NCBI RefSeq assembly: GCF_964204865.1
Contig: NC_135251.1
Coordinates: 26,722,001-26,786,000 of the forward strand
Direction: 5' to 3'
Length of the DNA stretch: 64,000 nucleotides
DNA from: Styela clava
Lineage: Eukaryota > Chordata > Ascidiacea > Stolidobranchia > Styelidae
Each line of letters starts with the position of its first letter. The stretch's first letter is position 1. A program made the translations under genes and the position numbers. Under the pieces are notes generated by a model that was given only the letters and a program-made list of their open reading frames with translations, was not told the DNA's origin and made no database searches. Below are positions 1 through 12,470 of this stretch, in pieces.

Positions 1-271
1 ATTTGGTTTCGTTGCGTGGTGTTACGGGACGGCCAGAACGTTAGCCCGACCTTTCATCTTGAGATTATTTTCTGTGGGGCCATCTTTAGGGTGAGGTGTA
101 CACGCACCGACCAACAACCATTGTTGAACTGAAAGCTGCCATTTTCAAAAATGGGGAATAAAATTCCACGTGATGCAAAAAAAAATTGTGTTGATGATAT
201 TGGCCAATGAGTATTACAAATACTACGCAGAAAACCATACCTGAATGTTTAACTTATGCACATCTGTTCAG

Positions 272-689
272 TCACGTAATATACGCTCCGAGTCTCCACA
301 ATACGTATGGAGGAGCAGCATTTCCTGGACTTGTTGACTCGATGTTTGAAATCAATGCTGACCCAGATCCAGATGCGAGATGGGAAAAGGTAAATTTGCT
401 CGATTCATGAATATTAGAAATTACAATATAGAAGTTAGAAAAAAAAACAGATATATTTTAATTTACAATTCTTAAACAACAATATACTTGCGGTACAAGG
501 GAGTAATATATATACGTTTGAGACTTGAGGGGATCTTATTGGCAATTAAAAATTGAATTTTTGTTATTTATCTTTTATTATTTATTTATTCAGGTCCGTC
601 GACAATATTCCATTCTTCTGTACCACATCGGTTCTGCATCAACTACATTGAGAAATGTTGTACCAATCAAAGGATATTCAAACAAATAG
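272..689 (+). CDS. NAALADL1: NAALADL1-like M28B peptidase, last two exons only (copy 0)
   Basis: This is the 3' end of an array copy whose body lies left of the window. Exon 14 is 272-389, entered in phase 2 after an AG acceptor. It encodes the family segment beginning [14 protein letters not shown] and ends at a GTAAAT donor. Exon 15 is 594-689, beginning VRRQYSILLYHIG and ending GYSNK then TAG. Together they form the end of the transferrin-receptor-like dimerisation domain, which contributes one loop to the active site. Sizes (118 and 96 nt) and phases equal those of genes 1 and 2. Both exons are open. Exon 13 is not recognisable in 1-271 and probably lies just outside. Whether the rest of this copy is intact cannot be judged. 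Confidence 0.85.
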
Positions 690-1217
690 AACCACCATTG
701 CACCATATTTTTAAATTAACCATTGAAATATTATTTATTTCTTTTTCTACAATCTTCATTATGTTTAATTTACAAAATCAATTGGAATTGATTTAACTAA
801 TAATATTAATTAATTAGCATACATATTACAAATGTCAATAAACAAGTTAAATTATGATTCAATAAGTTTAGCTTCCTCCGTGTACGATGGTCGATAAATT
901 CGATGGAACAATGTGGGGTCATTGCCTCAGCTTTCACATTCACAGCCGTTGTTTGTTTTTGTCGCCGACTATATAGCCTGATGTTTTTTGGTTTGGGAAC
1001 TTTAAAATTGTATTCGACAAGAATCAAGCAGAATTGACTTAATTCATCAACAATTTTTGTAGCCCATTTTAAAGACTCTGTTTAGTTTCTGTATAGACCC
1101 AGATTTTTAAGCAGCTACATAAGACGTTTATGACAATATAAAATACACCGATGACATGTCGAAATTATGAGATTAAAGCGAGTCAAAATATATGTGGCCT
1201 GTAATGATGGTATATAT
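690..1217. other. Intergenic, no gene seen
   Basis: AT-rich spacer downstream of copy 0. A short minus-strand reading frame (806-1027) has no recognisable motif and no splice context, so I do not call it. Confidence 0.6.
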
Positions 1218-1772
1218 CAGGGTGGTCCAAGGTTGTCGCCTTCGCGGGCCATAAAATTATTTTTGTATTGTTCGCGGGCCACAATAGCGTCAGAAATATG
1301 TAAACAACAAACACTTTTATTGTACAAACGATTGATCATTGTTTGTCCTTTATCAAGCTAAATCATACATAATACGCCAGAAAAATCACTGAAACATGCA
1401 AAAGTTTTGCTATATCTACATTTAATGTAATATTTCATTAACTCTTCGTTACGGAGAAAGTGCTCCCGCAAATGTAAGTGCTCTCGAACATCGGTTCTCA
1501 AAGCAAAATCCCTCGAAATTTGGAAATGCTCATTGCTCACATGATAGCAAAATGCCGTTTTAGATTATATTTGCCATAACTGCTGAATGATTGATTATCA
1601 TATTTTACCAAATGTAAGGTACAGAAGAGTAATTACTATTTTTTCTGAAATATTAGAAGCATTTTTTGTAATACTGTTTAGGCTGGCTGCAAAACATCAC
1701 CGCAACGAATTATATTCTCAGATTATAGTATTAATATTTAGTCATCATATTTAGTTATTTATGGCTGTTGGG

Positions 1773-1945
1773 CAGTGGCGTAGCAAGACTCTCGTGCCCC
1801 CCGCAAAAGTATTTCGTTGAAATGACCCTGAAAACTCTCGGACATAAGCTTAAACAACGTTTTTTTATTTCGTCAAAAAGCATAACATGTCGCTATATAA
1901 AGGTTATGGTAACCTAAAATTTTTCTTCGTTTCTGTGCGCCACTG
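1773..1945. repeat. Possible small inverted-repeat element
   Basis: Begins CAGTGGCGTAGC and ends GTGCGCCACTG, giving an 8-bp perfect inverted end (CAGTGGCG/CGCCACTG). CAGTGGCGTAGC is a common transposon terminus in animals. I found no target-site duplication, so the right boundary may be coincidental. Confidence 0.35.
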
Positions 1946-2649
1946 AGAGGTTTTTCTTTCGACATCATTCTGACAGCTTTCGTAATTGTGCCGGTACGAT
2001 CAAACTTCACGACGCCGAAAATCGACGACTCCGGCATTGTTACGTAACAATACGATTTGAGCAGAACTAAAATCAACATTATAATTAAATGTGCATTCCT
2101 GGTTTTGCTATGCAGCTATAGGGTTCTTGCTATTTCCCTAGACTCCGCGTGCCGAGACAAGGTTTCCTAATTCCTAAGTCTCTGATTAAAACGAGTAAGT
2201 TCGTGGTTGTATTTTGTATTATAAAAACGATGTTATAAAAGCATGAAATAGATATCAAACAGTAAAATAACTTAACTCAATAATGAGGCAGATGCTTGGA
2301 GTAGTAGTAGGTGCGTGTCGCGAGAGATCCCAGAGTTGAGTGTCAGAAGTCGACTGTCAAATTTGGTATTCCAAAAAGCCAAAACGTGGCCGCGCGTCAC
2401 AGGTCATGTGACCTGAGCCTAGATGTCGCTATATGAGGTCCCAAAACGCATATGAGGCCCCTTTGCGCTGTGGGCCCCCCCGCGACCGCGGGGGTTGCGG
2501 GGGTGGATGCTACACCACTGCTGTGGGGATATATTCGCAACCAAATAGATAGAAAGAGAGTGAACAATTTGGACTACCCAATCACACTCGATTCAACTTC
2601 GCTAGTCGATTCAGCTAGCCGTAGTCAATTCAGTGACATTAGTGATGTC

Positions 2650-3335
2650 TAGGGCTGGGAATTTCAGGGAAAACACTTTAACCGTTAACCGGGTAAAATT
2701 AACCGGTTAACCGCCGCGTGACGTTTGACGTAATAATTTATAATTTCAGCTTGTTACGTCACAATGCTTAAAGCAATTTTGCGTGTTCTTATCCCGGTAT
2801 CGCTCAACAAAATTATTCACGAATCGAGATAGTTTCATGATTGCTTTGCTGCAAGAGATAGGCAGCGTGGTTCGGGCATGTGGAAGTATTTTGGAAAACC
2901 TGATTCCGTCGTTAAACGTCATTTATGTGACAAAATATCAGTGTTCGATGTGCAAATTTTACTTCGAGATATATATCATATAAAAAAAAAATGGCATCAA
3001 CTGCGCACTTGTTGTATGACATTGAATATCCGATTTTGCAATGAAATCGTAAATCGACCGAAAACTGATTCTGAATTCATCATTGTCAAATTTCCATAAT
3101 CAGCAATCTTGGTACTTTCCCTATTTTTCACATTTATTGAGTCCTTACCCACACTGTTAGTAATATTATTTTGAATTAAACGCCACAAGAGATAATTTTG
3201 CGACGACGTAATCATATTTGAAGAAATTGTACGGTATGAAGATGATTTGTAACTGAGATGTCAGTTAACGGTTAGGATAAATCGTAACCGTTAACCATCT
3301 GAAATCGGTTAACCGGTTAACCATTCCCAGCCCTA
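2650..3335. mobile_element. hAT MITE with perfect 8-bp TSD, nested
   Basis: The inverted ends are TAGGGCTGGGAAT and ATTCCCAGCCCTA, followed inward by GGTTAACCGG repeats on both sides. The flanking 8-mers are identical: GTGATGTC at 2642-2649 and at 3336-3343. The 686-bp interior holds only short frames and no transposase, so it is non-autonomous. It lies wholly inside the 1218-3483 element and is therefore the younger insertion. Confidence 0.9.
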
Positions 3336-3483
3336 GTGATGTCGAAAATATTTTCTGTTATTTTCACGACGAAACAACACCATATGTTATTTTTTTATTA
3401 CCTTTCAGCTAAGGCGACGCGGGCCACAGATAATGACGCTACGGGCCACATGTGGCCCGCGGGCATGGGTTTGGACCACCCTG

Positions 3484-5492
3484 TTATATATCATAAGTAA
3501 GTACATACGGTAATAATACGGGAATTACAAACTATTAGCACGCCCAAACATCTTTTTGGTCACTCACCGACGGTTATCACACTATGTGGAATTGACATAT
3601 CACCCACTCGCTAATACTCACTTTTTTACCGTTTTCATTTTTCAAGTTTATGAGTCCATAATGAAAGAGATGTAAGCAAACAAAATTCTCTATAATAGTA
3701 TAAATTCCCCCTAATTTTCTCGATGACAACGATTTTGCAAAAGTGATGTTTGTTGTAGATCAACTAACCATCGAAAATTCTTCGAATCTTGATCGGGCTC
3801 GCTAATATTTGTCATGTAAGCAGCAGCCTGAGCTTTTGCATTTCCAAAATTTTTTTGGCATTCCTTATAATAAAAGTTGCCACAGTTTTAACTCAACGAT
3901 TTATAAATAAATTAGTTTTTGATCGGTTGAGGTTTGAAATAAGATGATAAAAGAAGTAGATAATAGATAGTAGATAATAGTTTTACACACTTTAACTCAG
4001 CTACAGTATTTTTACTGATCCTGAGAATTGGTGGCGTTTTGAAAATAAAAGTCGTTTCCGTATTGCTCTCAAAACAATTATTTTCAATAACGTTTTGAAA
4101 AACAAGCTTGTAGCTTGACTGAGTTCATTTATAACTAACGTTTTTGTTTGAATTAACTAAGGGAACATTAGTTCAACAGTTGACATATTCCCATTGACAA
4201 AAGAATTTTTCTTTTAAAAGTTTTAGAGCAAATAACAAATAAATTTGTTCAATAGAGGAGCCCAAACTGCTGAAGAATAAAGCAAACAATATTATTTGCC
4301 GACGATCGACGGATCTTTATTAAAAATATTCCATTTGATGTGCGCATTATGATATATTTTATTTTAGGCACTGGTTTTAATACAGTTCTGAATAGTCTTC
4401 TCTGAGTAAAAGCAATTATCACCATGATCAAATGCTTCATCAGTATGCAGCCTACCGGAAACTTTTAATGTGTTATTCATCTGAATTTACTATTCAATGG
4501 CATTTTTGAAGAATTAAAGCAAAAGACTAGAAAAAGAGTCGTATGTAAAAATATATCACAGTCGCACAAAATTTTTGCGAAACTCAGTAGCCCTATTCAG
4601 TAATATTTAATTCGAGTGCCAATAACACTTCAACAAAACTTTAAGACTAGAAGTTCACTTCTTCTTCAAATTATAGTGAACTGTAAACAAACAAATTGTC
4701 TGACACTAAAAGTTGCCTTGTTAAACATTTGAGAACGACTATTATTCGGGTAGTATAGTCGTTCTCTTATCACTTCATGTCAGGGAATAATTAATAGATT
4801 ATAATTTATCTAGTTTTAGATGATGGATGAAACAACAAGCGAGCGCAAATAGTTCACTGATTTTCTATTAAAACAATCAATAAATTTTTGCCGATTTAAA
4901 AGATATTGGTTGGCTTGTTTTGAAAAATATGTTTTTGTTGTCAACTTGCCTCGATTCTAGAATGGTTTTAGCAATGACGTAAGTGAAAATCAAATCAAAT
5001 CGTCATCTTAAACTCGAGTACCCCAATTGTAAATCTTGAAGATTTCGTAATATGACATATAGAGCTCATGTTGTTATTTATACTCAAACGTAACGTGAAT
5101 TGAATCACGAATTTGGCTTGTCTAAATTGTCGAGTGTTTGTCGTTTTGTACCTCGTCTTAGAGGCATTTAACAAGTTTTGTGTGGATGGTCAGACAATTA
5201 GATTGTGTGAACGGGGTCAGCTTTGAGTGTTTGATTGACAGAATTCATGTATTATACTGTAATTTGCTTACTGGTATAGAGTCGTGCGTGAAAGAAAATA
5301 TATTTGTCCGCCCTAAAAACTCATACGTGTATAGTTCAACCATTCGGTCAAGTGTAGTCACAGTTGTAGGAAGTTTATCAGTAATGGCGATCGTATTGAG
5401 CAAATTGAGGAATTATCGCAATTTTTATTAATAACATTAAAAATTCTTTTTTGGGGGGCATTGCAGACTTAGTTTTTAATAGGCCTAAAACT
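3484..5492. other. Intergenic region upstream of gene 1, paralogous to DNA upstream of gene 2
   Basis: No gene is supported. Stretches around 4255-4440 resemble 14600-14820 upstream of gene 2, for example the shared motif ACTGCTG.AGAATAAAG. The duplicated unit therefore included upstream DNA. The sequence just before each start codon is also alike (GCCTAAAACTATG), so the proximal 5' region was duplicated with the gene. An 83-codon frame at 5180-5431 has no family features. Confidence 0.6.
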
Positions 5493-8400
5493 ATGGCGAC
5501 TCAACGTAGCCAAAGAATTATAATTCTTTCTGTGGTCGCAGTTGCAATTAGTCTGGGCATCGGAGTGATCATCGGGTATTTTGGTAGGGGTGGTGGTTCG
5601 AGTCCACAAACACCGGAAGCTGATACAAGGGCGAGTAAAATGATAATGGATGAAATAAAGGCGGAGAATATTGAGCAAAATTTAATGTCAGTAACTTCTT
5701 GTAATTAATATATGAACTTTTATCGTTCTAAAACTAATTTCTATCAATTTCTGGCAATGCTGTGGTAACAATGGATGTAAGATACATGGCATTATCTCAT
5801 GGACACATTCGATAAAGAGATATCCATTTTGCATATTTGAAATTGAAAGATACAAATATTTTTTCTCAAGTTAATTAAAGACAACTCCTACTCTGACGGC
5901 GTTTATCACATTATTTTAAATTTTCGTTCCGAGAATATGCAAAGATGTTTTAATTTGTGTTTTTATTGCAGGAAATTGACTGCAAAACCACATATAGCGG
6001 GAAGAGATGTCGATGAGGTCGAGCTCGTAGATTTTGTAGCAAACAGTTGGCGAGATTCTGGCCTAACTGTTGAAATCCATCCATATAACGTATTGCTGTC
6101 TTATCCAAATCAAGAAGATTCAAATTCCCTTGCAATAAGATTAAATAATGGTGAGTAATTCAAGTGGGGGAATGCAATTCTGAACATGTCTAGTAATTTA
6201 TTGTACTTTGGTACATTCCCGTATCAAATTTTGTTTACCAGATGATCTAAAACGCACAGAATACCGGTCAATTTTTTTGTGCACTTAGGCATGTGAGGTA
6301 ACACAAATAATTGAATCAAGTCATATAAAACTGAATTCCATTTCTAATTAATAAATAATGGTTCGGGGAAAATCTTTCTTTTCAGGAACTCTTGTTAGTA
6401 AAAGTCACCCAACCGAAGCTATTTTGGATCCCTCACAAAATAAACCAGGTGTGGTCAATCCGTTTAATGCTTATGCCGCAAAAGGTGATCCAGAGGTATT
6501 AAATTCTTAATTTTCTTTAGCCGTAATTATCTGACAGGTAATCTTATATATCAAATATACTACCATAAAATATACATACAAAGGTAAAGTTACATCTGTG
6601 AAATAGCCCAAAGTGTGCATTTTAGTCTAGCTGACTATTTTAAATATTTGACAGTAGATAGTTGCATCAGAACAAAGATTTTAATGATATTTGAAATTAA
6701 TTATCTGTTGAAAAACATTTTTTTCTGATTCAACAGTAATTTCTCGATCTGATTTTAATTTTATCACCATTCAAATAATTGACAGTAATTAGAAATGAGA
6801 ACAAAAATCCACAAATCCTTCAATTTGTATATTACCATATTTTAATTGCCACATTTCTGCATTATTGCAGGGGGACATTGTGTACGTAAATTATGGTACA
6901 ATCCAGGACTTCATCTTTATCAATAGAACTAAGTCTATCGACCTTACTGGAAAAATCTGCATAGCTCGTTATGGAAAAATATTCAGAGGAGATAAAGGTA
7001 ATTTAAAAGTCACATTTAAAATTTTTTCGATTTTTTTTTAAAGTTATTTATCTAGGAATGTTGTTTCTACGATGTTCAAACAATTCCCTACTCGAAACAT
7101 TGCAAATTTTCATAACGTCATACTCTGACTTTATATCTAAATAAATGATGAAGTTATCATAAACAATACAATAAACAATCTCTAATAAATTCTAATATCA
7201 TGATGCACCCAAATTTCATTACAAATATACGATTGAATGCATTTATTTAATTGCCAGCATTACACGCCGGACAATACAATTGTGCAGGATTAATATTATA
7301 TTCCGATCCGGCGGATTATGCAGTGGCGGGACAAGGAGTCTATCCGGATACTTGGTTTTTGCCAGGAACTGGGGCACAACGTGGGACATTATTCAAAGAT
7401 GAAGGAGATCCTCTCACTATGCATTATCCATCTATAGGTAAAATTAACTCGATTCATAAATTCTTTTTACTACTGGCAAGATATAGGCGTCAGAATCTGG
7501 TTGTAAATCGGAGAATTTTTTTTATTATCACTGTATGCTAGGATTGTACACGAATGGCAAATGCGTTTCTATTCATTCATATTTACTCTAGGCAGATCTG
7601 TCAAACTCACACAATAGAAATAGAATAATCAGGTTTTCAATATCTCCCACTTCGACGTTGCGCAACTCTTTTGTTTGCATATTGCAACGGGCGTTGTTAG
7701 TCTGGACTTATATCGACCCTTTTTACATAAAAACTTGGTATTTGATTTCATGTAAATAGTATAAAGTTGTCAATTATTTAACCAGTACTATGATATAATT
7801 TGGACATATGCTTCTCCAAATAATAATAATGACACAATATATATCGATTTTTTGCAGAGACTGCGTGGAGAATAAACGAAAGAGATGCGAATCTTCCAAA
7901 AATCCCCGTGACACCTGTTGGATATGATGACGCAATAATGTACCTGATGCATATGGGAGGCGAAGAAGTGGAAGAAAGTTGGAGAGGAGGTTTGAATATA
8001 ACATATAGATACGGACCCGGGTTCCAGGGAAAGCATACCACAAGGTACGTTTATGATTGAATAATCAATGACAGTAGACTAACATTTTGATGAAATTGCA
8101 CTCAAATAGTTTTTTTCAACGAGCATGCTATTCATTATATAGACTGGTATTTGTAGGCAGGAACTGAATAACTAACAATACAATATGAAGGGTAAAAAAA
8201 ATAATACTTTATCGTAAATACCGATTATCGGCAAACTGAATTATTCCTTTTCATTGTTTATTTATGATTTTTAATATTTCCGCAACCAATTTTATTTTGA
8301 ATGGAAAACTTTCCATATAATTTTGTTTTTAAAAATTTTAAATTTACGTTATTTTCTAGTAAGATGTCAATGCATGTCACAACCACAAATGAAAGAAAAA

Positions 8401-11400
8401 CAGCTCATAATGTTATCGGTTATATTCGAGGAACTATTGAACCTGGTATGTGTAATGGATTTGCTGAACAGAGAGGATGAATTGTTCTATTATACATATA
8501 AATTTTTCACGTGACAAATCCAAAACATTCAATTCAGTTTTTTCATTTCATAATGTTTGAAAAGTTGAAGATATGTCAGAGAGACTCATTGCTCTAATAT
8601 TAATTGAAAAGGGTGCCACAGTACTATACCTCTGTCATACGACATAGTGTTGATTCGTTGGAATTAGATATGAAAATTACAAAATGAGATTTCAATTTTT
8701 TTGTGCAGTGTAGACTGTAGAGCACCAAACTAATTTGTGTTACCTTTGTAATTCTGGATGTCTATCCAATCCTAATGCTTGCAAAATAAACACTACCCGG
8801 GGCTGCCCTTGATATTCTCGAAGGCTCCTAACTTAAATATATATACCAATTTTAAGTTCGATGAACAGAAAAACTTTTGTGGGTTAGTACTTTTTAAACA
8901 CCACATTTCACGGTTTCAAGTCGGGAAATCAGTTAATGTGTCAATTAAAATGTATACTTAATTTTTGATTTGAAAATATTTGGACCTTCATTTGTAACAG
9001 ATCGATACCTACTCTTCGGAAACCATCGAGATGCATGGGTGTTTGGTGCCATGGATCCATCGTCAGGAACTGCGGCTATGCTGGAAGTTTCCAGGGCAAT
9101 TGGTGCGGCCGCAAAGAATGGATGGAAACCGCGTCGAACAATTGTATTCTGCAGCTGGGGAGCTGAGGAATATGGATTGATTGGATCTTCTGAATGGGTT
9201 GAAGTATGTTCAATTAGAATATACTATTGAGACATCTCATCAATTAATCGCATCCATGAGATACCTCATGTTTCTCCCGCATTACATTTGAATCGGTAAT
9301 ATTTCACGGCACGCGTTGATCCAAAATACCGCGAAAGCATTTTTTTGAATGAAACCTATTTTTTGTTTCATAACATATAGTTATTATATTTTGATTTGAA
9401 ACAAGAGCCAATTCGTCAGTATAGAACTGTGAGTATATGCATGTTCGGTGTTCTAATATCAAGCAACAAACTCCCATTTTATGATTATTTGACTAATGTT
9501 AGTGTTCAAAAGTAGTTATACAGCATTGAAATATGTTTGACTAAAAATAATTTAAAAAAATACATGGTGTTGAAAAATGAAAACATCAGAATTTTTTTTT
9601 CAATTTTTATTTTCACAGGAATTTCAGAAAGTTTTGGGTTCACGATCAATTGCATACATTAATGCTGATACGCTTGTTCGTGGAGGGTATAGCTTTAATG
9701 CTGGCGGTTCTCCAAGTATTAAGAATGCAGTTTTTGAAGCAGCAAAACTCGTGACTAATCCTAACCCAAATGAAATATCCATGGGAAGAAAAACTGTATA
9801 CGATACATGGGCTCATACAAATGGAGGGAACGAACCTGGGTAAGCATCCCAGTTTACTCATTTGTCTCCAAGACTTATTCATTCCACTTGGTTTTTGTTA
9901 TATTTATACTTATTCATCGCGACTCCATTTTGTAAATTTGCAGATTTTCAACTCTTGGATCAGGTAGTGACTACACGATGTTCTTGCAGCTCACTGGCAC
10001 CACAGTAATGAATGCAAATTACATATTTGATCCGGTGAGTAAATCTTCAAATAACAATTTTATTTTAGATTATTTTTAAAAACGTAAGAAAAACTTATAA
10101 TGAATTGATTTTCTCAGAGAATTGGTATCTCCGGCTATCCAGTGTACCATTCCGTGTATGAAACATTCGATTTTGTTAAAAAGTTTGTGGATCCAAATTT
10201 CCTCAATCATCAAGCAGCGGCAAGAGTTCTAGCGGAATTGACACGAAATTTAGCGGATTCGCCAGTTTTACCTCTAAGCGCTGTAGATTATGCAACAAAA
10301 ATGAATGCCGATAAAAACGCAATGTTGAATATTTTTAAACAAAATCTGACTGATCATCGCATGGATCCAAGTAAATACATTTACCAGTTTTATGATAACG
10401 ATAAATTTTGAGATTTTTGCTTTTCAGTTGTATGTTAGAAATTCTGCTAATCGCCATAATGTTTTGTGTGTCCAAACAACTCGAACGTGCTCATAAATTA
10501 TATATGTCTTCTCCACTTTGGTCATTTCAGCATTACTCGACGACGCCGTCACAAACTTTGCAACAGCAGCAACGAATCTCCATAAAAGAATTCTCGATCT
10601 CGATCAGACAGAGTAAGATAAATGTATATATATTTATTTAGTATATTTAGTGAGCGATTCACTGATAACCCGACATCCTCCTTCAAACGAACCAACAGTG
10701 AAACAGAATAAATTGCGCCTTTTTGTTAATCTCGGATAACTTCAGCAACGAAGTAAGTCTGTGTGCGCTGCGCTCTTGTAAGCATAGTGCACTAATTTTC
10801 CATACTTGTGAGCTGGCATAATGTAACACGTAGATGTTGGGTCAAATCTACTATCGCAGTGTATACACACTTTTTATAAACAAAAAACAATACCTCAATT
10901 AATACATGCCGTGCTTCCTTTCAAATGGGATCTTTCAGATTGTGGTGCTTTCAATAAAATTAATGTCGTTGTTATAAATGGAAATTTATGGAAGAAATTT
11001 GTTTTGAAATTTAAAATTTACGCATTGTAGCAACTTTATTGCAGAAAATGAACCCTACTCAAACCATTCTTGAGACTTGTAATGAATACTTGATGAATTG
11101 ACAGATCTGATGTTGATATCATATGTACATACGTATTTTCAGTGCACTAGCCGTGAGAGCAATCAATGATCAACTTATGCAACTTGAACAGGCATTCATC
11201 GATAAACAAGGAATAGAAGGAAGAAATCAGTTTAGGTAGTAACAATTCCTCTTTTATTTCGAAAAGATATATTCAAGAATGTTAGTTCATATTGCTTTGA
11301 TTCGTGTTGTTTTAGAAATTCCATGCACAACGTCGTTTCAAAAGTATTTGATACATTATTGTAAAAGTAATTTTTCATTGGAACTTTTTTTATGTCAAAT

Positions 11401-11807
11401 TTTCATTCACCAAACCCAACGTTTATTATATATGAAAACCAATGACTTTGTTTTTATTTGTGTGATTGTATATTATTTAGTCACGTTATATACGCTCCAA
11501 GTCTCCACAATACGTATGGCGAAGCAGCATTCCCTGGACTTGTTGACTCGATGTTTGAAATCAACGCTGACCCAGATCCAGATGCAAGATGGGAAAGGGT
11601 AACTCACCTGAATTTTTATATACATGGTGTTTAATTCTGCAATTTTAATAAATTTTGAAAAATAGAATTACACTATAATATTATGAAAGCTCAGAATCCG
11701 TCGTTTTTCAGGTCCGTCGGCAATATGCTATCCTCCTGTACCATATCGGTTCTGCAGCATCGACACTGAGAGATGTTGTACCAATCAAGGGATATTCAAA
11801 CGTTTAG
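5493..11807 (+). CDS. NAALADL1: NAALADL1-like M28B zinc metallopeptidase, complete (gene 1, 739 aa)
   Basis: Exons: 5493-5686, 5972-6150, 6386-6495, 6871-6997, 7258-7437, 7858-8044, 8360-8445, 9001-9203, 9619-9839, 9944-10034, 10118-10370, 10531-10612, 11143-11235, 11481-11598, 11712-11807 (2220 nt). All introns are GT-AG and in phase. The start is the first ATG in frame. It is predicted to be a type II membrane ectopeptidase: short cytosolic tail, transmembrane helix about residues 9-31, PA/apical domain, M28 catalytic domain, C-terminal dimerisation domain. Zinc ligands are His363, Asp373, Glu411, Asp439 and His537 (human GCPII His377, Asp387, Glu425, Asp453, His553); Glu410 is the catalytic base. 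Arg200 matches human Arg210. Human Asn257 is Thr247, Lys699 is Thr680, Arg534/536 are Asn519/521. The reaction is probably N-terminal or dipeptide hydrolysis; glutamate specificity is doubtful. Length fits the family (740-750 aa). Confidence 0.95.
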
Positions 11808-11868
11808 TGTAACTAAAACGAGTTGACTCAATGTCATTTTGTGATTTAAATTTGTAAAATGATTCCAA

Positions 11869-11874
11869 AATAAA
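11869..11874 (+). promoter_or_regulatory. Polyadenylation signal of gene 1
   Basis: AATAAA 62 bases after the TAG stop of gene 1, in an AT-rich 3' UTR. The corresponding position after gene 2 reads AATGAA. Confidence 0.6.
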
Positions 11875-11892
11875 TCCACATAATATTCAGAA

Positions 11893-12116
11893 GGTACTCC
11901 CGTAGTATGTGAACCAAGATGGCGGACACTGGAACGTAGAATGTCTACCAGGTTAGGGTTAAGCCATCATTTAGGTACAAATACTACGGGAGTCACTTGA
12001 ACTCGTAATATAATTAAAATGAGGAAAATTGGAATAAAATTATGGCCTAACCCTAAGCTGGTACACATACTACGTCCCGGTGTCCGCCATCTTGGTTCAC
12101 ATACTACGGGAGTACC
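11893..12116. mobile_element. Palindromic MITE downstream of gene 1
   Basis: 224 bp. The left arm GGTACTCCCGTAGTATGTGA is mirrored exactly by TCACATACTACGGGAGTACC at the right end, and the inversion continues through AACCAAGATGGCGGACAC. An internal subrepeat (ATACTACGGGAGT near 11978) suggests a foldback structure. A one-armed relative lies downstream of gene 2 (22302-22380) and its duplicate (32542-32625). No clear target duplication was found. Confidence 0.85.
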
Positions 12117-12255
12117 ATTTAAAATGCAGTAAGTAAACGCTCAATTGATCGTCGAATTCATTTGCTATAAATTGTATTCCATCATTCCACCATGATTTCC
12201 AATATGCATGACATTTCTATTGAAACCTCAAAAATTAGTTGATGGCGTATATTCG

Positions 12256-12470
12256 TTAAATATAGGGAACCTGCAGAACTCGCATCCCGACCCAATATGT
12301 TAAATAGTATACCGTTGTTGTTGGTATTCTTTTTCTTCTTGTTTCCTTCTCAACTACTGGACCAATTTCCTTGATTAAATTTGTTTTTGTGGCTAGAATG
12401 CTATTCCTTTCTATGAGTGTTGAATTTGACTTGACAATCAATAATATATGCCAGAGTCAGATATAATGGT
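12256..12470 (-). pseudogene. Unidentified coding-like fragment, related to the insert in gene 2 intron 3
   Basis: On the minus strand this encodes a segment containing SNSTLIERNS, then KEIGPVVEKE, then RIPTTT. The same order occurs on the plus strand inside gene 2 intron 3 ([28 protein letters not shown]). Two diverged copies in opposite orientations point to a dispersed repeat or a scattered exon of an unknown gene family. I do not recognise the protein. Confidence 0.5.

Larger units (their letters stand above)
1218..3483. mobile_element. hAT-type non-autonomous transposon, nested host element
   Basis: The left end reads CAGGGTGGTCCAAGG and the right end is its imperfect inverse, TTTGGACCACCCTG. 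Flanks are GTATATAT (1210-1217) and TTATATAT (3484-3491), an 8-bp target-site duplication with one mismatch, which is typical of hAT elements. Just inside both ends are GC-rich GCGGGCCAC motifs common in this class. No intact transposase is visible. A second hAT element (2650-3335) sits inside it, and a GC-rich patch lies near 2455-2520. The element is about 2.27 kb, of which 0.69 kb is the nested insertion. Confidence 0.8.

Noticed and set aside
5180-5431. 83-codon frame just upstream of gene 1
   Set aside because: Not matched upstream of gene 2 or gene 4 and shows no family features. A 5' UTR exon here is possible but unsupported.
5451-5492. N-terminal extension of gene 1
   Set aside because: The upstream in-frame start would be TTG, not ATG. 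The ATG at 5493 aligns with the ATG of gene 2.
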